Source of the DNA: Marinobacter fonticola
Lineage (GTDB): Bacteria; Pseudomonadota; Gammaproteobacteria; Pseudomonadales; Oleiphilaceae
DNA: 64,000 nt
Direction: 5' to 3'
NCBI RefSeq assembly: GCF_008122265.1
Contig: NZ_CP043042.1
Span: 3,968,001-4,032,000, forward strand
Shown: positions 19,063 to 28,792 of the stretch, one piece after another
Layout: each line of letters starts with the position of its first letter
Numbering within the stretch: position 1 is the first letter of the stretch
Made by a program: the position numbers and the translations under genes
Notes under the pieces: model-generated
The model's database searches: none
What the model was told of the DNA's origin: nothing
Seen by the model: the letters and a program-made list of their open reading frames with translations, nothing else

Positions 19063-19564
19063 GATCCGACGTCCCTAAGGTGTTCTCGTTATCCATAGCG
19101 CTGCCCCGAAGAGAGGCAGCGAACGATTGGCATATGGCAGTCCGATGACAGCCCAGCATTGTGCCAGACATACAGAACCCGCTCCACTTACACGCAGGCC
19201 AGATAAGCATCGGATCCACCACAAAAAATTACACCCTGTTAAACGCAAATCCATATACTCGAAGAGGTGAGGCGCCGCTATAAAATTGTCATTTCGGGCC
19301 AAACACCACTTCATACTTTGGTCGCACTTTCTGGATAAGCTGCTGATTTCGCTTAGAATGAAAGTAGGTGGCCGAAATAGCGGGGACCTGAGCGCAATCG
19401 CGCCAATACAGGTCTGCAACAATAGCGTTAGAACGAATAAGGATTGGAACGGACAAATTTGCAAACACGGAGAGTTTCCGTAAAACAATAGGTAGCTCTG
19501 AACAGTCCGGAGACCTTCGGGCTGGCGTTCAGAAGCTTCCAACCCCGATTTCGGGAGGCCAACG
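19063..19564. other. Intergenic region with a 5'-leader hairpin
   Basis: About 500 bp separate the divergent WS/DGAT and hydrolase genes, and no supported gene was seen. Near the downstream gene, AGCTCTGAAC at 19494-19503 can pair with GTTCAGAAGCT at 19527-19537 around a loop that can itself fold. This structure ends 27 bp before the ATG of the hydrolase. It could be a leader structure; it matches no riboswitch I recognise. Confidence 0.4.
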
Positions 19565-20491
19565 ATGAAAGCAAGTGACGTACGCAAGCTGATCAAGCCA
19601 ATCGACAGCATCTACTCGGAGATGTTTTCCGGGCGCGTGTATCGAATTGGCAAAGGTGCCGTATCGGTTCGCAACCACAGTGGCGAGGCAGAGCAGACGG
19701 TTATCGGCGTACATGGCTTCCTGGAGAATCACTGCTACTTCACTCAGGCCTACGACGCGCCAACCACCGAACTGATCCTGCTGAGCTGCAGCAATTACCA
19801 CATCCCGGTTAACGGCGTGACGCCGGAAGATGCGCACTGGGAAGTGCCCATCAAGTACCTGGAAGCCACTATCGATTACGACGCCTGCATTCTTAACCAA
19901 GTGCTCGCGAACTTGCCAACCACCGATCAAGTCCGTGTGCATGGCCATTCCCGCGGTGGTGCCGTGATCCTGGAAGCCGTCCGCCAGCGTCCGGAACTGT
20001 ATGAAAACGTCGAGATCATCCTGGAAGCGCCCGTGCTGCCCCAGGCCAAACTTCACGCCCTGGTCACCACGGTGCTGGAACCCGTGAGCCACGGCATGTG
20101 GCCCTGGCTGATCCGGCTGATCAACAGCGCACCGTCCTCGGCCTACGGCCAGACCTTCTTCGGCAAGATGAACCCGCGCAAGAAGCAGTTGCTAAGCCAC
20201 CTGTTCTCAGCCACCAAGGACCACCTGACCATCGTGCGTAATATCGAAGACATCATGGCGTGGATGGAGCGCACACCGACGGATATCTACGACAACATCC
20301 GTCACGGCACCTTCTTGATTCCCCGGGTGGACCGCATCCTCGACCGCACGACCATGCTCCAGAGCGCCAGCCAGAGCCCCACCACCATGCGTATTATCGA
20401 GACCGAGGCGCCCAGCCACTTCATCACGCTGGACAGCAAGGAGTGGATTCCGTCGCTGGAAAGCGTACCGCCAGCTTCGAGTATTGCCTGA
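19565..20491 (+). CDS. Alpha/beta hydrolase-fold protein
   Basis: This 308-residue cytoplasmic protein (no signal peptide) shows the alpha/beta hydrolase features of an oxyanion-type HGF near residue 50 (GVHGFLENH) and the nucleophile elbow GHSRGG with Ser129. An Asp/His pair is likely in the C-terminal third (IIETEAPSHFITL contains a candidate His). Substrate and pathway are not recognisable. A strong ribosome site (GGGAGG) precedes the ATG. Its position between a WS/DGAT and a PHA-related gene is compatible with lipid ester turnover, but that is only context. Confidence 0.75.
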   Translation: MKASDVRKLIKPIDSIYSEMFSGRVYRIGKGAVSVRNHSGEAEQTVIGVHGFLENHCYFTQAYDAPTTELILLSCSNYHIPVNGVTPEDAHWEVPIKYLEATIDYDACILNQVLANLPTTDQVRVHGHSRGGAVILEAVRQRPELYENVEIILEAPVLPQAKLHALVTTVLEPVSHGMWPWLIRLINSAPSSAYGQTFFGKMNPRKKQLLSHLFSATKDHLTIVRNIEDIMAWMERTPTDIYDNIRHGTFLIPRVDRILDRTTMLQSASQSPTTMRIIETEAPSHFITLDSKEWIPSLESVPPASSIA

Positions 20492-20551
20492 GGCCGCAAG
20501 CGGCGCGATGCGGCTTAGAGGTCGCGACCAGGCAAACACGTTGCGCCTTGC

Positions 20552-20833
20552 TCAGGCGACGCCGGTCAGCTTGTCCAACTGGGAATGAATCTCTGACTCG
20601 ATACGGGACTTGAACGGACGCAGCATCAGGCCCAATTCAAGGTGCACGTTCAGCGCCTGCGGCAACACATCGAGATAGCCTTTCACGCCACTGCGCTTGA
20701 ACCGTAGCGTATCCTCGTCCCAGCTGTAATCCACGTCGAATTGTTTGGACAGGTCCTTGGCAAGTTCTTCCGCGGCCTCCCGTGCATGGGCATGATCAAG
20801 GGAATGGCTGCGGTTGATATCAATCGTGGACAT
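20552..20833 (-). CDS. Polyhydroxyalkanoic acid system family protein (PHA_gran_rgn)
   Basis: This 93-residue small protein resembles the family found next to PHA genes: an N-terminal helical HSLDHAHAREAAEELAKDL, then DTLRFKRSGVKGYLDV and a C-terminal helix after LELGLMLRPFKSRIE. These proteins occur with PHA synthesis clusters, but their biochemical role is unproven. The ATG at 20833 is preceded by CGGAG; a GTG two codons earlier is an alternative. It is convergent with the hydrolase gene, and a 13-bp tandem repeat lies upstream of it. Confidence 0.8.
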   Translation of the reverse strand: MSTIDINRSHSLDHAHAREAAEELAKDLSKQFDVDYSWDEDTLRFKRSGVKGYLDVLPQALNVHLELGLMLRPFKSRIESEIHSQLDKLTGVA

Positions 20834-20898
20834 GGACACTCCGGGTAAAAACAGTTTGAAGTTGAAGATCGAGCCGGTTTCCGACCGCTGTCAGCCGG

Positions 20899-20976
20899 CA
20901 CTCTCTGCCAGCACTCTCTGCCAGCACTCTCTGCCGGCACTCTCTGCCGGCACTCTCTGCCGGCACTCTCTGAAAG
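20899..20976. repeat. 13-bp tandem repeat, six units
   Basis: Six head-to-tail copies of CACTCTCTGCCGG-type units run from 20899: two end CCAG, three end CCGG and the last ends GAAAG. They lie in the 386-bp interval between the PHA-type gene (start 20833) and ubiE (start 21220), near the promoters of both. Confidence 0.95.
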
Positions 20977-21048
20977 TTTAAGAGTTTCCCTCGCCGGCGC
21001 AAGCAGCCAAGATAATCCGCGCTTCTCGATACGGCCTGCACAAGCCGC

Positions 21049-21076
21049 TTGTAGCCTGTCGCCTGACCGTTAGAAT
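21049..21076 (+). promoter_or_regulatory. Possible promoter of ubiE-ubiJ-ubiB
   Basis: A TAGAAT -10 (21071-21076) lies 16 bp after TTGTAG (21049-21054). The -35 match is poor, so this is tentative; it is the best candidate in the interval upstream of ubiE. Confidence 0.35.
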
Positions 21077-21219
21077 ACAGGATTGGCCTGGAACGGCAGA
21101 GGGCTGTTCCTACGGAACCTCCGAATACATCGATTGGCGATTCTGCACGCCTTATGGGGCTCGTGCTGAAAGCTCATGGTTCAAGGAGGCTCCCTACATT
21201 TCCGGACAGGAAACCGCTC

Positions 21220-22011
21220 ATGACAGACCCGCAGACCTCCAGCAACGCACCGCAGTCCACCGGCGCCCCGGAGGACACCATCGATTTTGGCTACCGGCAA
21301 GTCAAAAAGCAGGAGAAAGCCGGCCAGGTGGCTGAAGTTTTCCATTCGGTAGCCGGTAAGTACGACATGATGAACGACCTCATGTCGATGGGTATCCACC
21401 GGTTGTGGAAGCGGTTCACCATCGAGTTGAGCGGCGTTCGCCCCGGGCACCGTGTGCTGGATATTGCCGGCGGCACCGGCGATCTGACCATGAAGTTCTC
21501 CGATTTGGTGGGCCGTGACGGCCAGGTGGTGCTGGCGGACATCAACGCCTCGATGCTGCAGGTCGGCCGTAGCCGCCTGACCGACCGGGGCTACGTGGGC
21601 AACATCGAGTACGTTCAAGCCGATGCCGAACACCTGCCCTTCCCGGACAACAGCTTCAATGCGGTCAGCATCGCTTTCGGCCTCCGCAACGTTACCGACA
21701 AGGACCAGGCCCTGCGCGACATGTGCCGGGTGCTCAAGCCCGGCGGCAAGCTGCTGGTGTTGGAATTTTCCAAACCGACCAATGCGCTGCTGAGCAAAGC
21801 GTACGATCTATACTCATTCAATGCCCTCCCCTTGATGGGTCAGTTGGTGGCCGGTGACGGCAACAGCTATCAATACCTGGCGGAATCTATCCGCATGCAC
21901 CCCGACCAGGAGACGCTCAAAGGCATGATGGATTCAGCCGGTTTCGTGAACACCCGGTATCACAACATGACCGGCGGCATTGTCGCGCTACACGCGGGGA
22001 TCAAGCCCTGA
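21220..22011 (+). CDS. ubiE: Bifunctional demethylmenaquinone / 2-methoxy-6-polyprenyl-benzoquinol methyltransferase
   Basis: This 263-residue SAM-dependent C-methyltransferase of ubiquinone (and menaquinone) synthesis starts at 21220 with MTDPQ; the open frame extends upstream without homology. Family motifs are visible: [16 protein letters not shown] for SAM binding, [22 protein letters not shown] and [14 protein letters not shown]. It is followed by ubiJ with a one-base overlap (TGATG) and then ubiB, the conserved gammaproteobacterial ubiEJB operon. Confidence 0.97.
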   Translation: MTDPQTSSNAPQSTGAPEDTIDFGYRQVKKQEKAGQVAEVFHSVAGKYDMMNDLMSMGIHRLWKRFTIELSGVRPGHRVLDIAGGTGDLTMKFSDLVGRDGQVVLADINASMLQVGRSRLTDRGYVGNIEYVQADAEHLPFPDNSFNAVSIAFGLRNVTDKDQALRDMCRVLKPGGKLLVLEFSKPTNALLSKAYDLYSFNALPLMGQLVAGDGNSYQYLAESIRMHPDQETLKGMMDSAGFVNTRYHNMTGGIVALHAGIKP

Positions 22012-22658
22012 TGTTTCCCGGTCCGACCCTGCAGGCAGCCGTCACACAGGTTGTCGAACTGGCTCTGAATCGGGCCCTGGCACTGGATTCGGTGGGGCGC
22101 CCGGCACTGCTCAAAGCCCTGGATCAGCCGGTACTGTTCGTGTTCGACGGCCTCAAATTATGCCTCTCGTTGCAGACGGCCGGCGACCAGGTCCGGGTCG
22201 GCAGCACCGAACCCGAGGCCCCCGCCTTAACGGTGAGTGGCCGCCCGCTGGCTTTTGCCGCTTTGGCTCAAGGCGATGCACGCGTCTTCAGCGACGGCCG
22301 GCTCAACGTGGACGGCGATGTCGCCCGCGCCCACGCCCTGCAACGGGCGATCGATCAGCTCCAACCGGATTGGGAAGCGGCCCTCGCGCGTCATCTGGGC
22401 GACATGCCGGCGCACTTTATCGGCCAGCGGGTTCGCGCCGCCCTGAGCTGGCAACGCCAGGCCCTAGCCTCCCTGAACGCCAGCCTGGAGGAGTACATTC
22501 ATGAGGAAAGCCGCTCCCTGCCGGGACGTAATGAATTATCGGCGACGTTCGAGGACATCGACCGCCTGAGCCTGCAGGCCGACCGGCTCGACGCCCGTGT
22601 GCAAAAACTGAAAACCCGGCTTGAAGCCGATCCATCCCAACCGTCGGAGCCGTCGTGA
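22011..22658 (+). CDS. ubiJ: Ubiquinone biosynthesis accessory factor UbiJ (SCP2 domain)
   Basis: This 215-residue protein has an N-terminal SCP2 lipid-binding domain (about residues 15-115) and a C-terminal helical part rich in charged residues ([22 protein letters not shown]), likely coiled coil. UbiJ works with UbiK in the soluble Ubi metabolon, binding the polyprenyl precursors. It overlaps ubiE by one base and ubiB by four, and its length is close to the E. coli 201 residues. Confidence 0.95.
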   Translation: MFPGPTLQAAVTQVVELALNRALALDSVGRPALLKALDQPVLFVFDGLKLCLSLQTAGDQVRVGSTEPEAPALTVSGRPLAFAALAQGDARVFSDGRLNVDGDVARAHALQRAIDQLQPDWEAALARHLGDMPAHFIGQRVRAALSWQRQALASLNASLEEYIHEESRSLPGRNELSATFEDIDRLSLQADRLDARVQKLKTRLEADPSQPSEPS

Positions 22659-24304
22659 CTCGCATTCAACGTGTTTTTCGCATTGGCTGGGTATTCAGCA
22701 AGTACCGACTCGACGAATTTCTACCCCTGACCGATCTGCCGTGGCCCCTTCGCTTTGTGCTGCTGTTCGCCCCCTGGCATTTTTTCCCGGCACCCAACAA
22801 GCCACGCGGTGAGCGCCTGCGTTTGGCGCTAGAGGAACTCGGCCCGATTTTCGTCAAGTTCGGCCAGATTCTCTCCACCCGGCGCGACCTGTTGCCGGAC
22901 GACATGGCACTGGCGCTACAGCAGCTGCAGGATCGGGTTCCGCCCTTCCCCGGCGAGCAGGCGCGAGCGATTGTCGAACGCTCACTGGGACAAACCGTCG
23001 CCCAGCTGTTCCAGACCTTCGACAGCAACCCTATGGCTTCGGCCTCTGTGGCCCAGGTGCATGCCGCCACGCTGCATAGCGGTCAATCGGTGGTGGTCAA
23101 GGTGATCCGTCCGGGCATCGAGCGTGTGATCCGCCAGGACATCGCCCTGATGCTGCTGATGGCGACCCTGCTTGAGCGCTATTGGTCCGAGGGGCGGCGG
23201 CTAAGGCCGCTCGACGTCGTACGCGATTACGAACAGACCATCTACGATGAGCTGGACATGCAGCGCGAGGCCGCCAACGCCAGCCAGCTACGGCGCAATT
23301 TCGAGGGCTCAACGCTGATCTACATTCCGGATGTGTTCTGGGATTACACCAGCCAGCAGGTGATGGTTATGGAGCGCGTCTCCGGCATTCCTGTCGCCGA
23401 CACCGAGGCACTGAACGCCGCCGGCGTCGACATGAAGGTGCTGGCCGAAAAAGGTGTGGAGATCTTCTTCACCCAGGTTTTCCGTGACAGCTTCTTTCAT
23501 GCCGATATGCATCCGGGCAACATCTTTGTCGATGCCAGCAATCCCCAGGACCCGCGTTACATTGCCATCGATTTCGGTATCGTCGGCACCCTGGCACCGG
23601 AAGATCAGAGCTACCTGGCGCGCAACTTGCTCGCCTTCTTCCGCCGCAACTACCGCCAGGTGGCCGAACTCCACATCCAGTCCGGCTGGGTACCCGCCCA
23701 TACCCGGGTGAATGAATTCGAGGCCGCTATCCGCACTGTGTGCGAACCCATTTTCGAGCGCCCCTTGAAGGAAATTTCCTTCGGCCACTTTCTGTTGCGC
23801 CTGTTCCAGACCGCCCGGCGCTTCGAGATGGAGGTGCAGCCGCAACTGGTTCTGCTACAAAAAACACTACTCAATGTCGAAGGCCTGGGCCGCCAGCTCT
23901 ATCCCGATCTGGATCTGTGGAGCACCGCCCAGCCTTTCCTCGAAAGCTGGATGCGCCGCCGTATCGGGCCTCCGGGCATGCTGAAATCCCTCAAGGAACA
24001 TCTACCCGCGTGGTTGGAACAATCGCCGGAGATGCCGCAACTGGTGCATGACGCCCTGCTGCGTTTGCGCGACCTGGATCGCACCCATAACACGGATCAC
24101 GCTACACTACGGGCTTTACAGAAAGCGGAAGCGGATCACCGGCGCGGTCTACGCCGCATCGTCCTCGGCATCGTCTGTCTGGCCGGCGCGTGGATGACCA
24201 CGCAGCAGGCAAGCTGGGCCTCCATCGAGGCGATACCGCCGCAAGGCTGGGTGCTCGTTGCAGCCGCCGGCTGGCTTCTGATCGGCCGCCGCTCCGGAAC
24301 CTAA
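22655..24304 (+). CDS. ubiB: UbiB ABC1-family atypical kinase/ATPase
   Basis: This 549-residue protein starts at a GTG that overlaps the ubiJ stop (GTGA). It has the ADCK/COQ8-like motif [16 protein letters not shown] near residues 68-83, the Ala-rich loop [10 protein letters not shown] and [10 protein letters not shown] of the kinase-like fold. Two C-terminal hydrophobic segments anchor it in the inner membrane ([15 protein letters not shown] and [14 protein letters not shown]). It is needed for ubiquinone synthesis, probably by extracting hydrophobic intermediates through ATPase activity. Confidence 0.97.
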   Translation: MTRIQRVFRIGWVFSKYRLDEFLPLTDLPWPLRFVLLFAPWHFFPAPNKPRGERLRLALEELGPIFVKFGQILSTRRDLLPDDMALALQQLQDRVPPFPGEQARAIVERSLGQTVAQLFQTFDSNPMASASVAQVHAATLHSGQSVVVKVIRPGIERVIRQDIALMLLMATLLERYWSEGRRLRPLDVVRDYEQTIYDELDMQREAANASQLRRNFEGSTLIYIPDVFWDYTSQQVMVMERVSGIPVADTEALNAAGVDMKVLAEKGVEIFFTQVFRDSFFHADMHPGNIFVDASNPQDPRYIAIDFGIVGTLAPEDQSYLARNLLAFFRRNYRQVAELHIQSGWVPAHTRVNEFEAAIRTVCEPIFERPLKEISFGHFLLRLFQTARRFEMEVQPQLVLLQKTLLNVEGLGRQLYPDLDLWSTAQPFLESWMRRRIGPPGMLKSLKEHLPAWLEQSPEMPQLVHDALLRLRDLDRTHNTDHATLRALQKAEADHRRGLRRIVLGIVCLAGAWMTTQQASWASIEAIPPQGWVLVAAAGWLLIGRRSGT

Positions 24305-24323
24305 TTACAACTGACGGAACACT

Positions 24324-24752
24324 ATGCAAGACTCGACTTCGAACACCGCCGGCGACTGGCTCGATGCGGTGCGCTGGGATGACCAGGGCTTGGTACCGGC
24401 GATTGCGCAAGACGCTGCCACGGGCGACGTGCTAATGATGGCGTGGATGAACCGCGAGGCGCTGGAACTCACCGCGAAAGAACAGCGCGCCATCTATTGG
24501 TCCCGTTCACGGGGAAAGCTCTGGCGCAAAGGTGAATCGTCCGGTCACGTGCAGCAGGTCGCCGAAATCCGCCTCGACTGCGATGCCGACGTAGTGCTGC
24601 TCAAGGTGGAACAACTGGGGGGCATTGCCTGTCACACTGGACGTCGCAGCTGTTTCTACAGCCGGCTGGAAAATGATCGCTGGGTCAGCGTCGAGCCCGT
24701 CCTGAAAGACCCTGAGGCGATTTACGGCGGCAGCGGAGATGCACAGCTATGA
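24324..24752 (+). CDS. hisI: Phosphoribosyl-AMP cyclohydrolase
   Basis: This 142-residue HisI-type enzyme catalyses the third step of histidine synthesis. Signature segments are [28 protein letters not shown] and the metal-binding CDADVVLL and [10 protein letters not shown]. It is a stand-alone HisI, not fused to HisE as in enterobacteria; hisE follows with a 4-base ATGA overlap. The rest of the his pathway is elsewhere. Confidence 0.97.
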   Translation: MQDSTSNTAGDWLDAVRWDDQGLVPAIAQDAATGDVLMMAWMNREALELTAKEQRAIYWSRSRGKLWRKGESSGHVQQVAEIRLDCDADVVLLKVEQLGGIACHTGRRSCFYSRLENDRWVSVEPVLKDPEAIYGGSGDAQL

Positions 24753-25126
24753 GCAATGAGACTGAAGCCCGCGTGAGCAACGAGATTGAAACCCGGGACG
24801 TACTCGGCGCCTTGGCCGGCGTGCTTGAGGCACGCAAGGCGGCCAGCCCGGACAGCTCCTATGTCTCGAGCCTGCACCATAAGGGTCTGAACAAGATCCT
24901 GGAGAAAGTAGGCGAGGAATGCACCGAAATGCTGCTTGCGGCCAAGGATGCCCAGCAATCGGGCGATACCCGGGAACTGGTCTGCGAAACCGCCGATCTT
25001 TGGTTCCACAGCCTTGTAGCCCTATCTCACCTGGGGCTGGGGCCGGACGATGTCCTGCAGGAACTTGCGCGTCGCTTTGATCTTTCAGGCCTGGACGAGA
25101 AAGCGGCACGGGCAGCAAAATCGTAA
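24749..25126 (+). CDS. hisE: Phosphoribosyl-ATP pyrophosphatase
   Basis: This 125-residue MazG-like all-alpha enzyme catalyses the second step of histidine synthesis. The [16 protein letters not shown] segment near residues 50-65 and [13 protein letters not shown] near 82-94 hold the metal-binding acidic residues. It is translationally coupled to hisI. The order hisI-hisE-tatA-tatB-tatC is typical of Pseudomonas and related genera. Confidence 0.96.
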   Translation: MSNETEARVSNEIETRDVLGALAGVLEARKAASPDSSYVSSLHHKGLNKILEKVGEECTEMLLAAKDAQQSGDTRELVCETADLWFHSLVALSHLGLGPDDVLQELARRFDLSGLDEKAARAAKS

Positions 25127-25160
25127 ATAGGCAAACCGCGGAAGTCACAGTGGCCGATCC

Positions 25161-25180
25161 AGGCGTTATTCAGAGGCTCC
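25161..25180 (-). repeat. Half-copy of the dispersed GGAGCC-type repeat
   Basis: Read on the minus strand this is GGAGCCTCTGAATAACGCCT, closely matching the left arm at 50624 and the right end of the 17271 element. No partner arm was found beside it. It lies between hisE and tatA. Confidence 0.6.
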
Positions 25181-25295
25181 TTAGCAAATCCGTAACCGTC
25201 AGGGGTTAGGGTACCTCCGGTCAACTGGCGTACACTATCCGTGTGGGTGGCGACAGACAGCCATCCAAGGCTACAACGTGAATGAGGAACCCGGA

Positions 25296-25535
25296 ATGGG
25301 TATCAGTATCTGGCAACTTTTAATCGTTCTTGGCATCGTCGTGCTTCTGTTCGGAACCAAGAAACTGCGTAATATCGGTACCGATCTGGGTGGCGCGATA
25401 CGTGGCTTCAAGAAGTCCATGGGCGAAGAAGACGACGCTGCCAAGGACCGTAACGACAACCTCGAGCAAAAGCGCGACGGTAACGTCTACGAGTCCACCA
25501 GCACCGAGCATTCGGACGAAAAATCACGTAGCTGA
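25296..25535 (+). CDS. tatA: Twin-arginine translocase subunit TatA
   Basis: This 79-residue protein has one N-terminal membrane helix ([22 protein letters not shown]), the [22 protein letters not shown] amphipathic helix and an acidic tail. TatA oligomers form the passage for folded proteins. The ATG at 25296 follows GAGGA at 25285; an in-frame GTG at 25278 is less likely. First gene of tatABC. Confidence 0.97.
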   Translation: MGISIWQLLIVLGIVVLLFGTKKLRNIGTDLGGAIRGFKKSMGEEDDAAKDRNDNLEQKRDGNVYESTSTEHSDEKSRS

Positions 25536-25546
25536 GTCCAGCCTGT

Positions 25547-26026
25547 ATGTTCGACATTGGCTTTCTTGAGCTGCTGATTTGCGGGGTGATCGCGCTACTG
25601 ATTCTCGGGCCCGAGCGTCTACCCGGTGCGGCCCGCACCGCAGGCCGCTGGATCGGGCGCAGCCGCCGTCTGGTCAGCCAGTTCACCACGGAGCTGGACC
25701 GTCAGATAAAGGCGGAAGAGCTGAGGGAAAAGTTGAGCAAAGAAGGTGGTATCGATCTGGCGGGCGTTCAGAAGAACATCCGCGAGGGTCTCGACGAAGC
25801 CCGTAAATACCAGCACATGGTCTTATCCGATAAGCAAGCCCGCCAGTCAACCCAGGCATCGGCCTCGCGGCAGGATACTGTAGAGCGGACCGGCACGACC
25901 GCACCCATGCGCTCGGCGCCGGAGGCCGAACTGCCTTCCGCACCGGATGAGCGTCCCAAACTGGACCACGATGCCGAACAGACCCGTTCGGACTCAGAGA
26001 AATCCGCCCCGGAAGAACGTAAATGA
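25547..26026 (+). CDS. tatB: Twin-arginine translocase subunit TatB
   Basis: This 159-residue protein has the N-terminal helix MFDIGFLELLICGVIALLIL, the GPERLP hinge and an amphipathic helix (ARTAGRWIGRSRRLVSQF). A long charged, probably disordered tail follows. TatB binds TatC to recognise twin-arginine signal peptides. It starts 11 bp after tatA and overlaps tatC by 4 bases. Confidence 0.97.
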   Translation: MFDIGFLELLICGVIALLILGPERLPGAARTAGRWIGRSRRLVSQFTTELDRQIKAEELREKLSKEGGIDLAGVQKNIREGLDEARKYQHMVLSDKQARQSTQASASRQDTVERTGTTAPMRSAPEAELPSAPDERPKLDHDAEQTRSDSEKSAPEERK

Positions 26027-26859
26027 CGTCCCGCCCCGCAGGAGATGACGTGTCCTCCGCTGACAAGGATAAATTGGAGAACACCGCACCGGCCAACGAT
26101 GGCCCGGATCCGGAAGAACATCAGGAAATGTCTCTGATCGATCACCTGCTGGAGCTGCGCAACCGGCTGCTGAAAGTTGTCTTGGCCGTATTGATCTGCT
26201 TTGGCGCCATCTACCCGTTCGCCAACGAGCTTTATCTCTGGCTCTCCCAGCCCTTGCGGGATCTGCTGCCCGAAGGCCAGGTGATGATTGCCACCGACGT
26301 CACTTCGCCGTTCTTTGCACCGCTCAAATTGGCGTTGGTGCTGGCCGTGTTTGCCGCCATTCCCTATATCCTCTACCAGATCTGGAGCTTCATCGCCCCC
26401 GGCCTGTACAAGCACGAGAAAAAGCTGGCCTTCCCGCTGCTATTCTCGTCAGTGCTGCTGTTCTACCTCGGTGCCGTATTTGCCTACTTTGTGGTGTTCC
26501 CGCTGGTCTTCGGCTTCTTCACCACCGTCGGGCCGGAAGGCATATCCGAGATGCCCGACATCAATAGCTATCTGAACTTTGTGCTGAAGATGTTCTTCGC
26601 CTTCGGCGTCGCTTTCGAGATCCCCATTGCCGTAATCCTGATGATTCTTGCCGGCATCACCACACCGGCGGACCTGGCGGCCAAGCGTCCTTATGTGGTG
26701 GTGGGCTGCTTTGTCGTCGGGATGCTGCTGACCCCGCCGGACATCATCTCCCAGACGTTGCTGGCTGTACCGATGTGGCTACTGTTCGAAATGGGCATCC
26801 TGTTCGGCCACCTGGCCTATCGCCGTACGGCGAACGCGGAAATCGATAACGCCTCATGA
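26023..26859 (+). CDS. tatC: Twin-arginine translocase subunit TatC
   Basis: This 278-residue polytopic membrane protein has six predicted helices. It shows the TatC hallmarks HLLELRNRLL near the N-terminus, FFAPLKLALVLAVF, WSFIAPGLYKHEK and GVAFEIPI. It forms the receptor core with TatB. A 30-residue charged leader precedes the LIDHLLELR segment. It overlaps rsmE by 4 bases, so rsmE is probably co-transcribed. Confidence 0.97.
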   Translation: MTSRPAGDDVSSADKDKLENTAPANDGPDPEEHQEMSLIDHLLELRNRLLKVVLAVLICFGAIYPFANELYLWLSQPLRDLLPEGQVMIATDVTSPFFAPLKLALVLAVFAAIPYILYQIWSFIAPGLYKHEKKLAFPLLFSSVLLFYLGAVFAYFVVFPLVFGFFTTVGPEGISEMPDINSYLNFVLKMFFAFGVAFEIPIAVILMILAGITTPADLAAKRPYVVVGCFVVGMLLTPPDIISQTLLAVPMWLLFEMGILFGHLAYRRTANAEIDNAS

Positions 26860-27575
26860 ATCTGGCACTGTTGTTCGACGAGGATTTCATCGCCGATGAC
26901 CAGGTCGTATTGCGTGGTCGCCGCCGGCAGCATCTGGAAACCGTTCTCAAGGCGCAATCAGGCGACCAAGTGCCGGTCGGCCGGGTCGGCGGTCTGATGG
27001 GGACAGGAACCCTCAAACATCTCGACGACCGGGAAGCTCGTCTCGCGGTCTGTCTGAATATGCCGCCTCCCGAACCCTTACCCCTCACCCTGATACTGGC
27101 CATGCCCCGGCCCAAGATGTTCCGCCGGGTATTGCAGACCTGCGCTGCCCTCGGGGTCAAGGACATCTGGCTGATCAACGCCTACAAGGTAGAGAAGAGC
27201 TTTTGGCAGACTCCCTGGCTGCAGGAGGACCAGTTGCGTGAAAATCTCGCTCTGGGGTTGGAGCAAGCCTGCGACACGCTCATGCCCAATGTGCATATCC
27301 GCAAGCTGTTCAAGCCTTTCGTGGAAGACGAGCTGCCCGGTTTGATGGACGGTCGACGCGGGTTGGTGGCGCATCCCGGTACCCACACCGCCTGCCCGGC
27401 GCACCTGGCCGAACCGGCCACGCTGTGTATCGGCCCGGAAGGCGGGTTTATTCCGTATGAAGTGGACAAAATCATCGAAGCCGGCGCCGAGGCCGTCCAT
27501 CTGGGATCTCGCATTCTGCGGGTGGAAACGGCGGTGCCGGTGCTGGTCAGCCGCCTGTACGACAGCTGCGGCTAA
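26856..27575 (+). CDS. rsmE: 16S rRNA (uracil-1498-N3)-methyltransferase
   Basis: This 239-residue SPOUT-class methyltransferase has the knotted C-terminal SAM-binding region IGPEGGFIPYEVDKIIEAGAEAVHLGSRILRVETA, diagnostic for RsmE. It methylates U1498 in helix 44 of 16S rRNA. It is translationally coupled to tatC and meets the convergent ubiI gene tail to tail with a 4-bp overlap of stop codons. Confidence 0.95.
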   Translation: MNLALLFDEDFIADDQVVLRGRRRQHLETVLKAQSGDQVPVGRVGGLMGTGTLKHLDDREARLAVCLNMPPPEPLPLTLILAMPRPKMFRRVLQTCAALGVKDIWLINAYKVEKSFWQTPWLQEDQLRENLALGLEQACDTLMPNVHIRKLFKPFVEDELPGLMDGRRGLVAHPGTHTACPAHLAEPATLCIGPEGGFIPYEVDKIIEAGAEAVHLGSRILRVETAVPVLVSRLYDSCG

Positions 27576-28792
27576 TCAATTCCCATGGCCTGAGCGGCCA
27601 ACCGATTCTTCAGCGGACCCGCACCATCCAACCAGCGCATTCCGGCATTACGCATCCAGCGTAGCGGTAGCTCGTCCCGGGCGAAGAGCTGTTTAAAGCC
27701 CTCCATCGCCGCCATCATCGCCAGGTTTTCACCCTTGCGCCGCCGTTGGTACCGAGCCAGGGTGTCAGGATCGTCTGGAGCCATGCCAGCGGCACGCAGG
27801 CGCCCCAACTCTTCAAGCAGCACACGCACGTCGCTGTAGCCCAGATTTACGCCCTGCCCCGCCAGCGGATGGATGGTGTGCGCGGCGTCGCCAATCAGCG
27901 CCAACCCAGGCCCGATATAGGCTTTGGCATGGCGCTGGCGCAGCGGGAAGGCAAAGCGCCGGGAAACAGTCTGGATTTGGCCTAGCCGGCCCTCTATCGC
28001 GTTCTCGAGTTCGGCGCTAAAACGGGCGTCATCCAAAGCCATCAGACGGCGCGACTCGTCCGTATCCTGGGACCAGACGATAGAGCAGAAACGGGACTCC
28101 CCAGCGTCGTTGATCAACGGCAGGAAGGCCAGCGGACCCGTGGCTGAAAAACGCTGCCAGGCGGTAAATCCATGGGACTGGGCGGTTTCAACCGTGCAAA
28201 CGATGCCCTGCTGATCGTAATCCCATTCCCGGGTGGGGAGACCGGCCCACTGGCGCACCCGTGATTGCGGTCCATCCGCCGCCACGATCAATGGCGCATC
28301 GAGCTTGCGGCCGTCAGCCAGGGTGATGGATTTATACCGGCCCTGGCCGCTCCAGCCGGTGACCGAAACACCGTCGATCAACCTAATCGGACTCGCGACA
28401 ACCGCTGTCATCAGCGCTTTGACAAGGATTCGGTTTTCGACAATAACACCCAGTGCCGGCACCGCCATTTCGGCGGCATCGAAGCGAATACAGCCGGTGC
28501 CCTCGGCATCCCACACACTCATCTGGTCGTAGGCGCAGTGCCGGCATGCAGCGACGTCGGACCAGACACCCAAACCGTCCAGCAGTTTCTGACTGGCCAG
28601 TGACAACGCACTAACACGCGGTTCGAAATCGTCAACGGTTTTGGCCGGCGACAGCGCGCTGAGCAAAGACTCGCGCTCGGCGCTTTCCACCACAGCCACC
28701 TGCCAACCCTGCCGGGCCAGGCCCAATGCGGCGGCGGCGCCGATCATACCGCCGCCAACCACGATGATGTCGAAGCGGTTTTCCGAATTCAT
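27572..28792 (-). CDS. ubiI: UbiH/UbiF/VisC family FAD-dependent hydroxylase, probably UbiI
   Basis: This 406-residue flavoprotein monooxygenase has the FAD-binding GxGxxG (IIVVGGGMIGAAAALGLARQG), the central ADGPQSRVRQWAG (DG motif) and LIGDAAHTIHPLAGQGVNLGYSD (GD motif) with the UbiH family tail. It should hydroxylate the ubiquinone ring; the order pepP-ubiH-ubiI suggests the C5 hydroxylase, but UbiF cannot be excluded from sequence alone. The ATG at 28792 overlaps the ubiH stop (ATGA). Confidence 0.85.
   Translation of the reverse strand: MNSENRFDIIVVGGGMIGAAAALGLARQGWQVAVVESAERESLLSALSPAKTVDDFEPRVSALSLASQKLLDGLGVWSDVAACRHCAYDQMSVWDAEGTGCIRFDAAEMAVPALGVIVENRILVKALMTAVVASPIRLIDGVSVTGWSGQGRYKSITLADGRKLDAPLIVAADGPQSRVRQWAGLPTREWDYDQQGIVCTVETAQSHGFTAWQRFSATGPLAFLPLINDAGESRFCSIVWSQDTDESRRLMALDDARFSAELENAIEGRLGQIQTVSRRFAFPLRQRHAKAYIGPGLALIGDAAHTIHPLAGQGVNLGYSDVRVLLEELGRLRAAGMAPDDPDTLARYQRRRKGENLAMMAAMEGFKQLFARDELPLRWMRNAGMRWLDGAGPLKNRLAAQAMGID

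Noticed and set aside
20899..20976. Possible CRISPR array
   Set aside because: The 13-bp units are contiguous without unique spacers and no cas genes are near. The same reasoning excludes the array at 50447.
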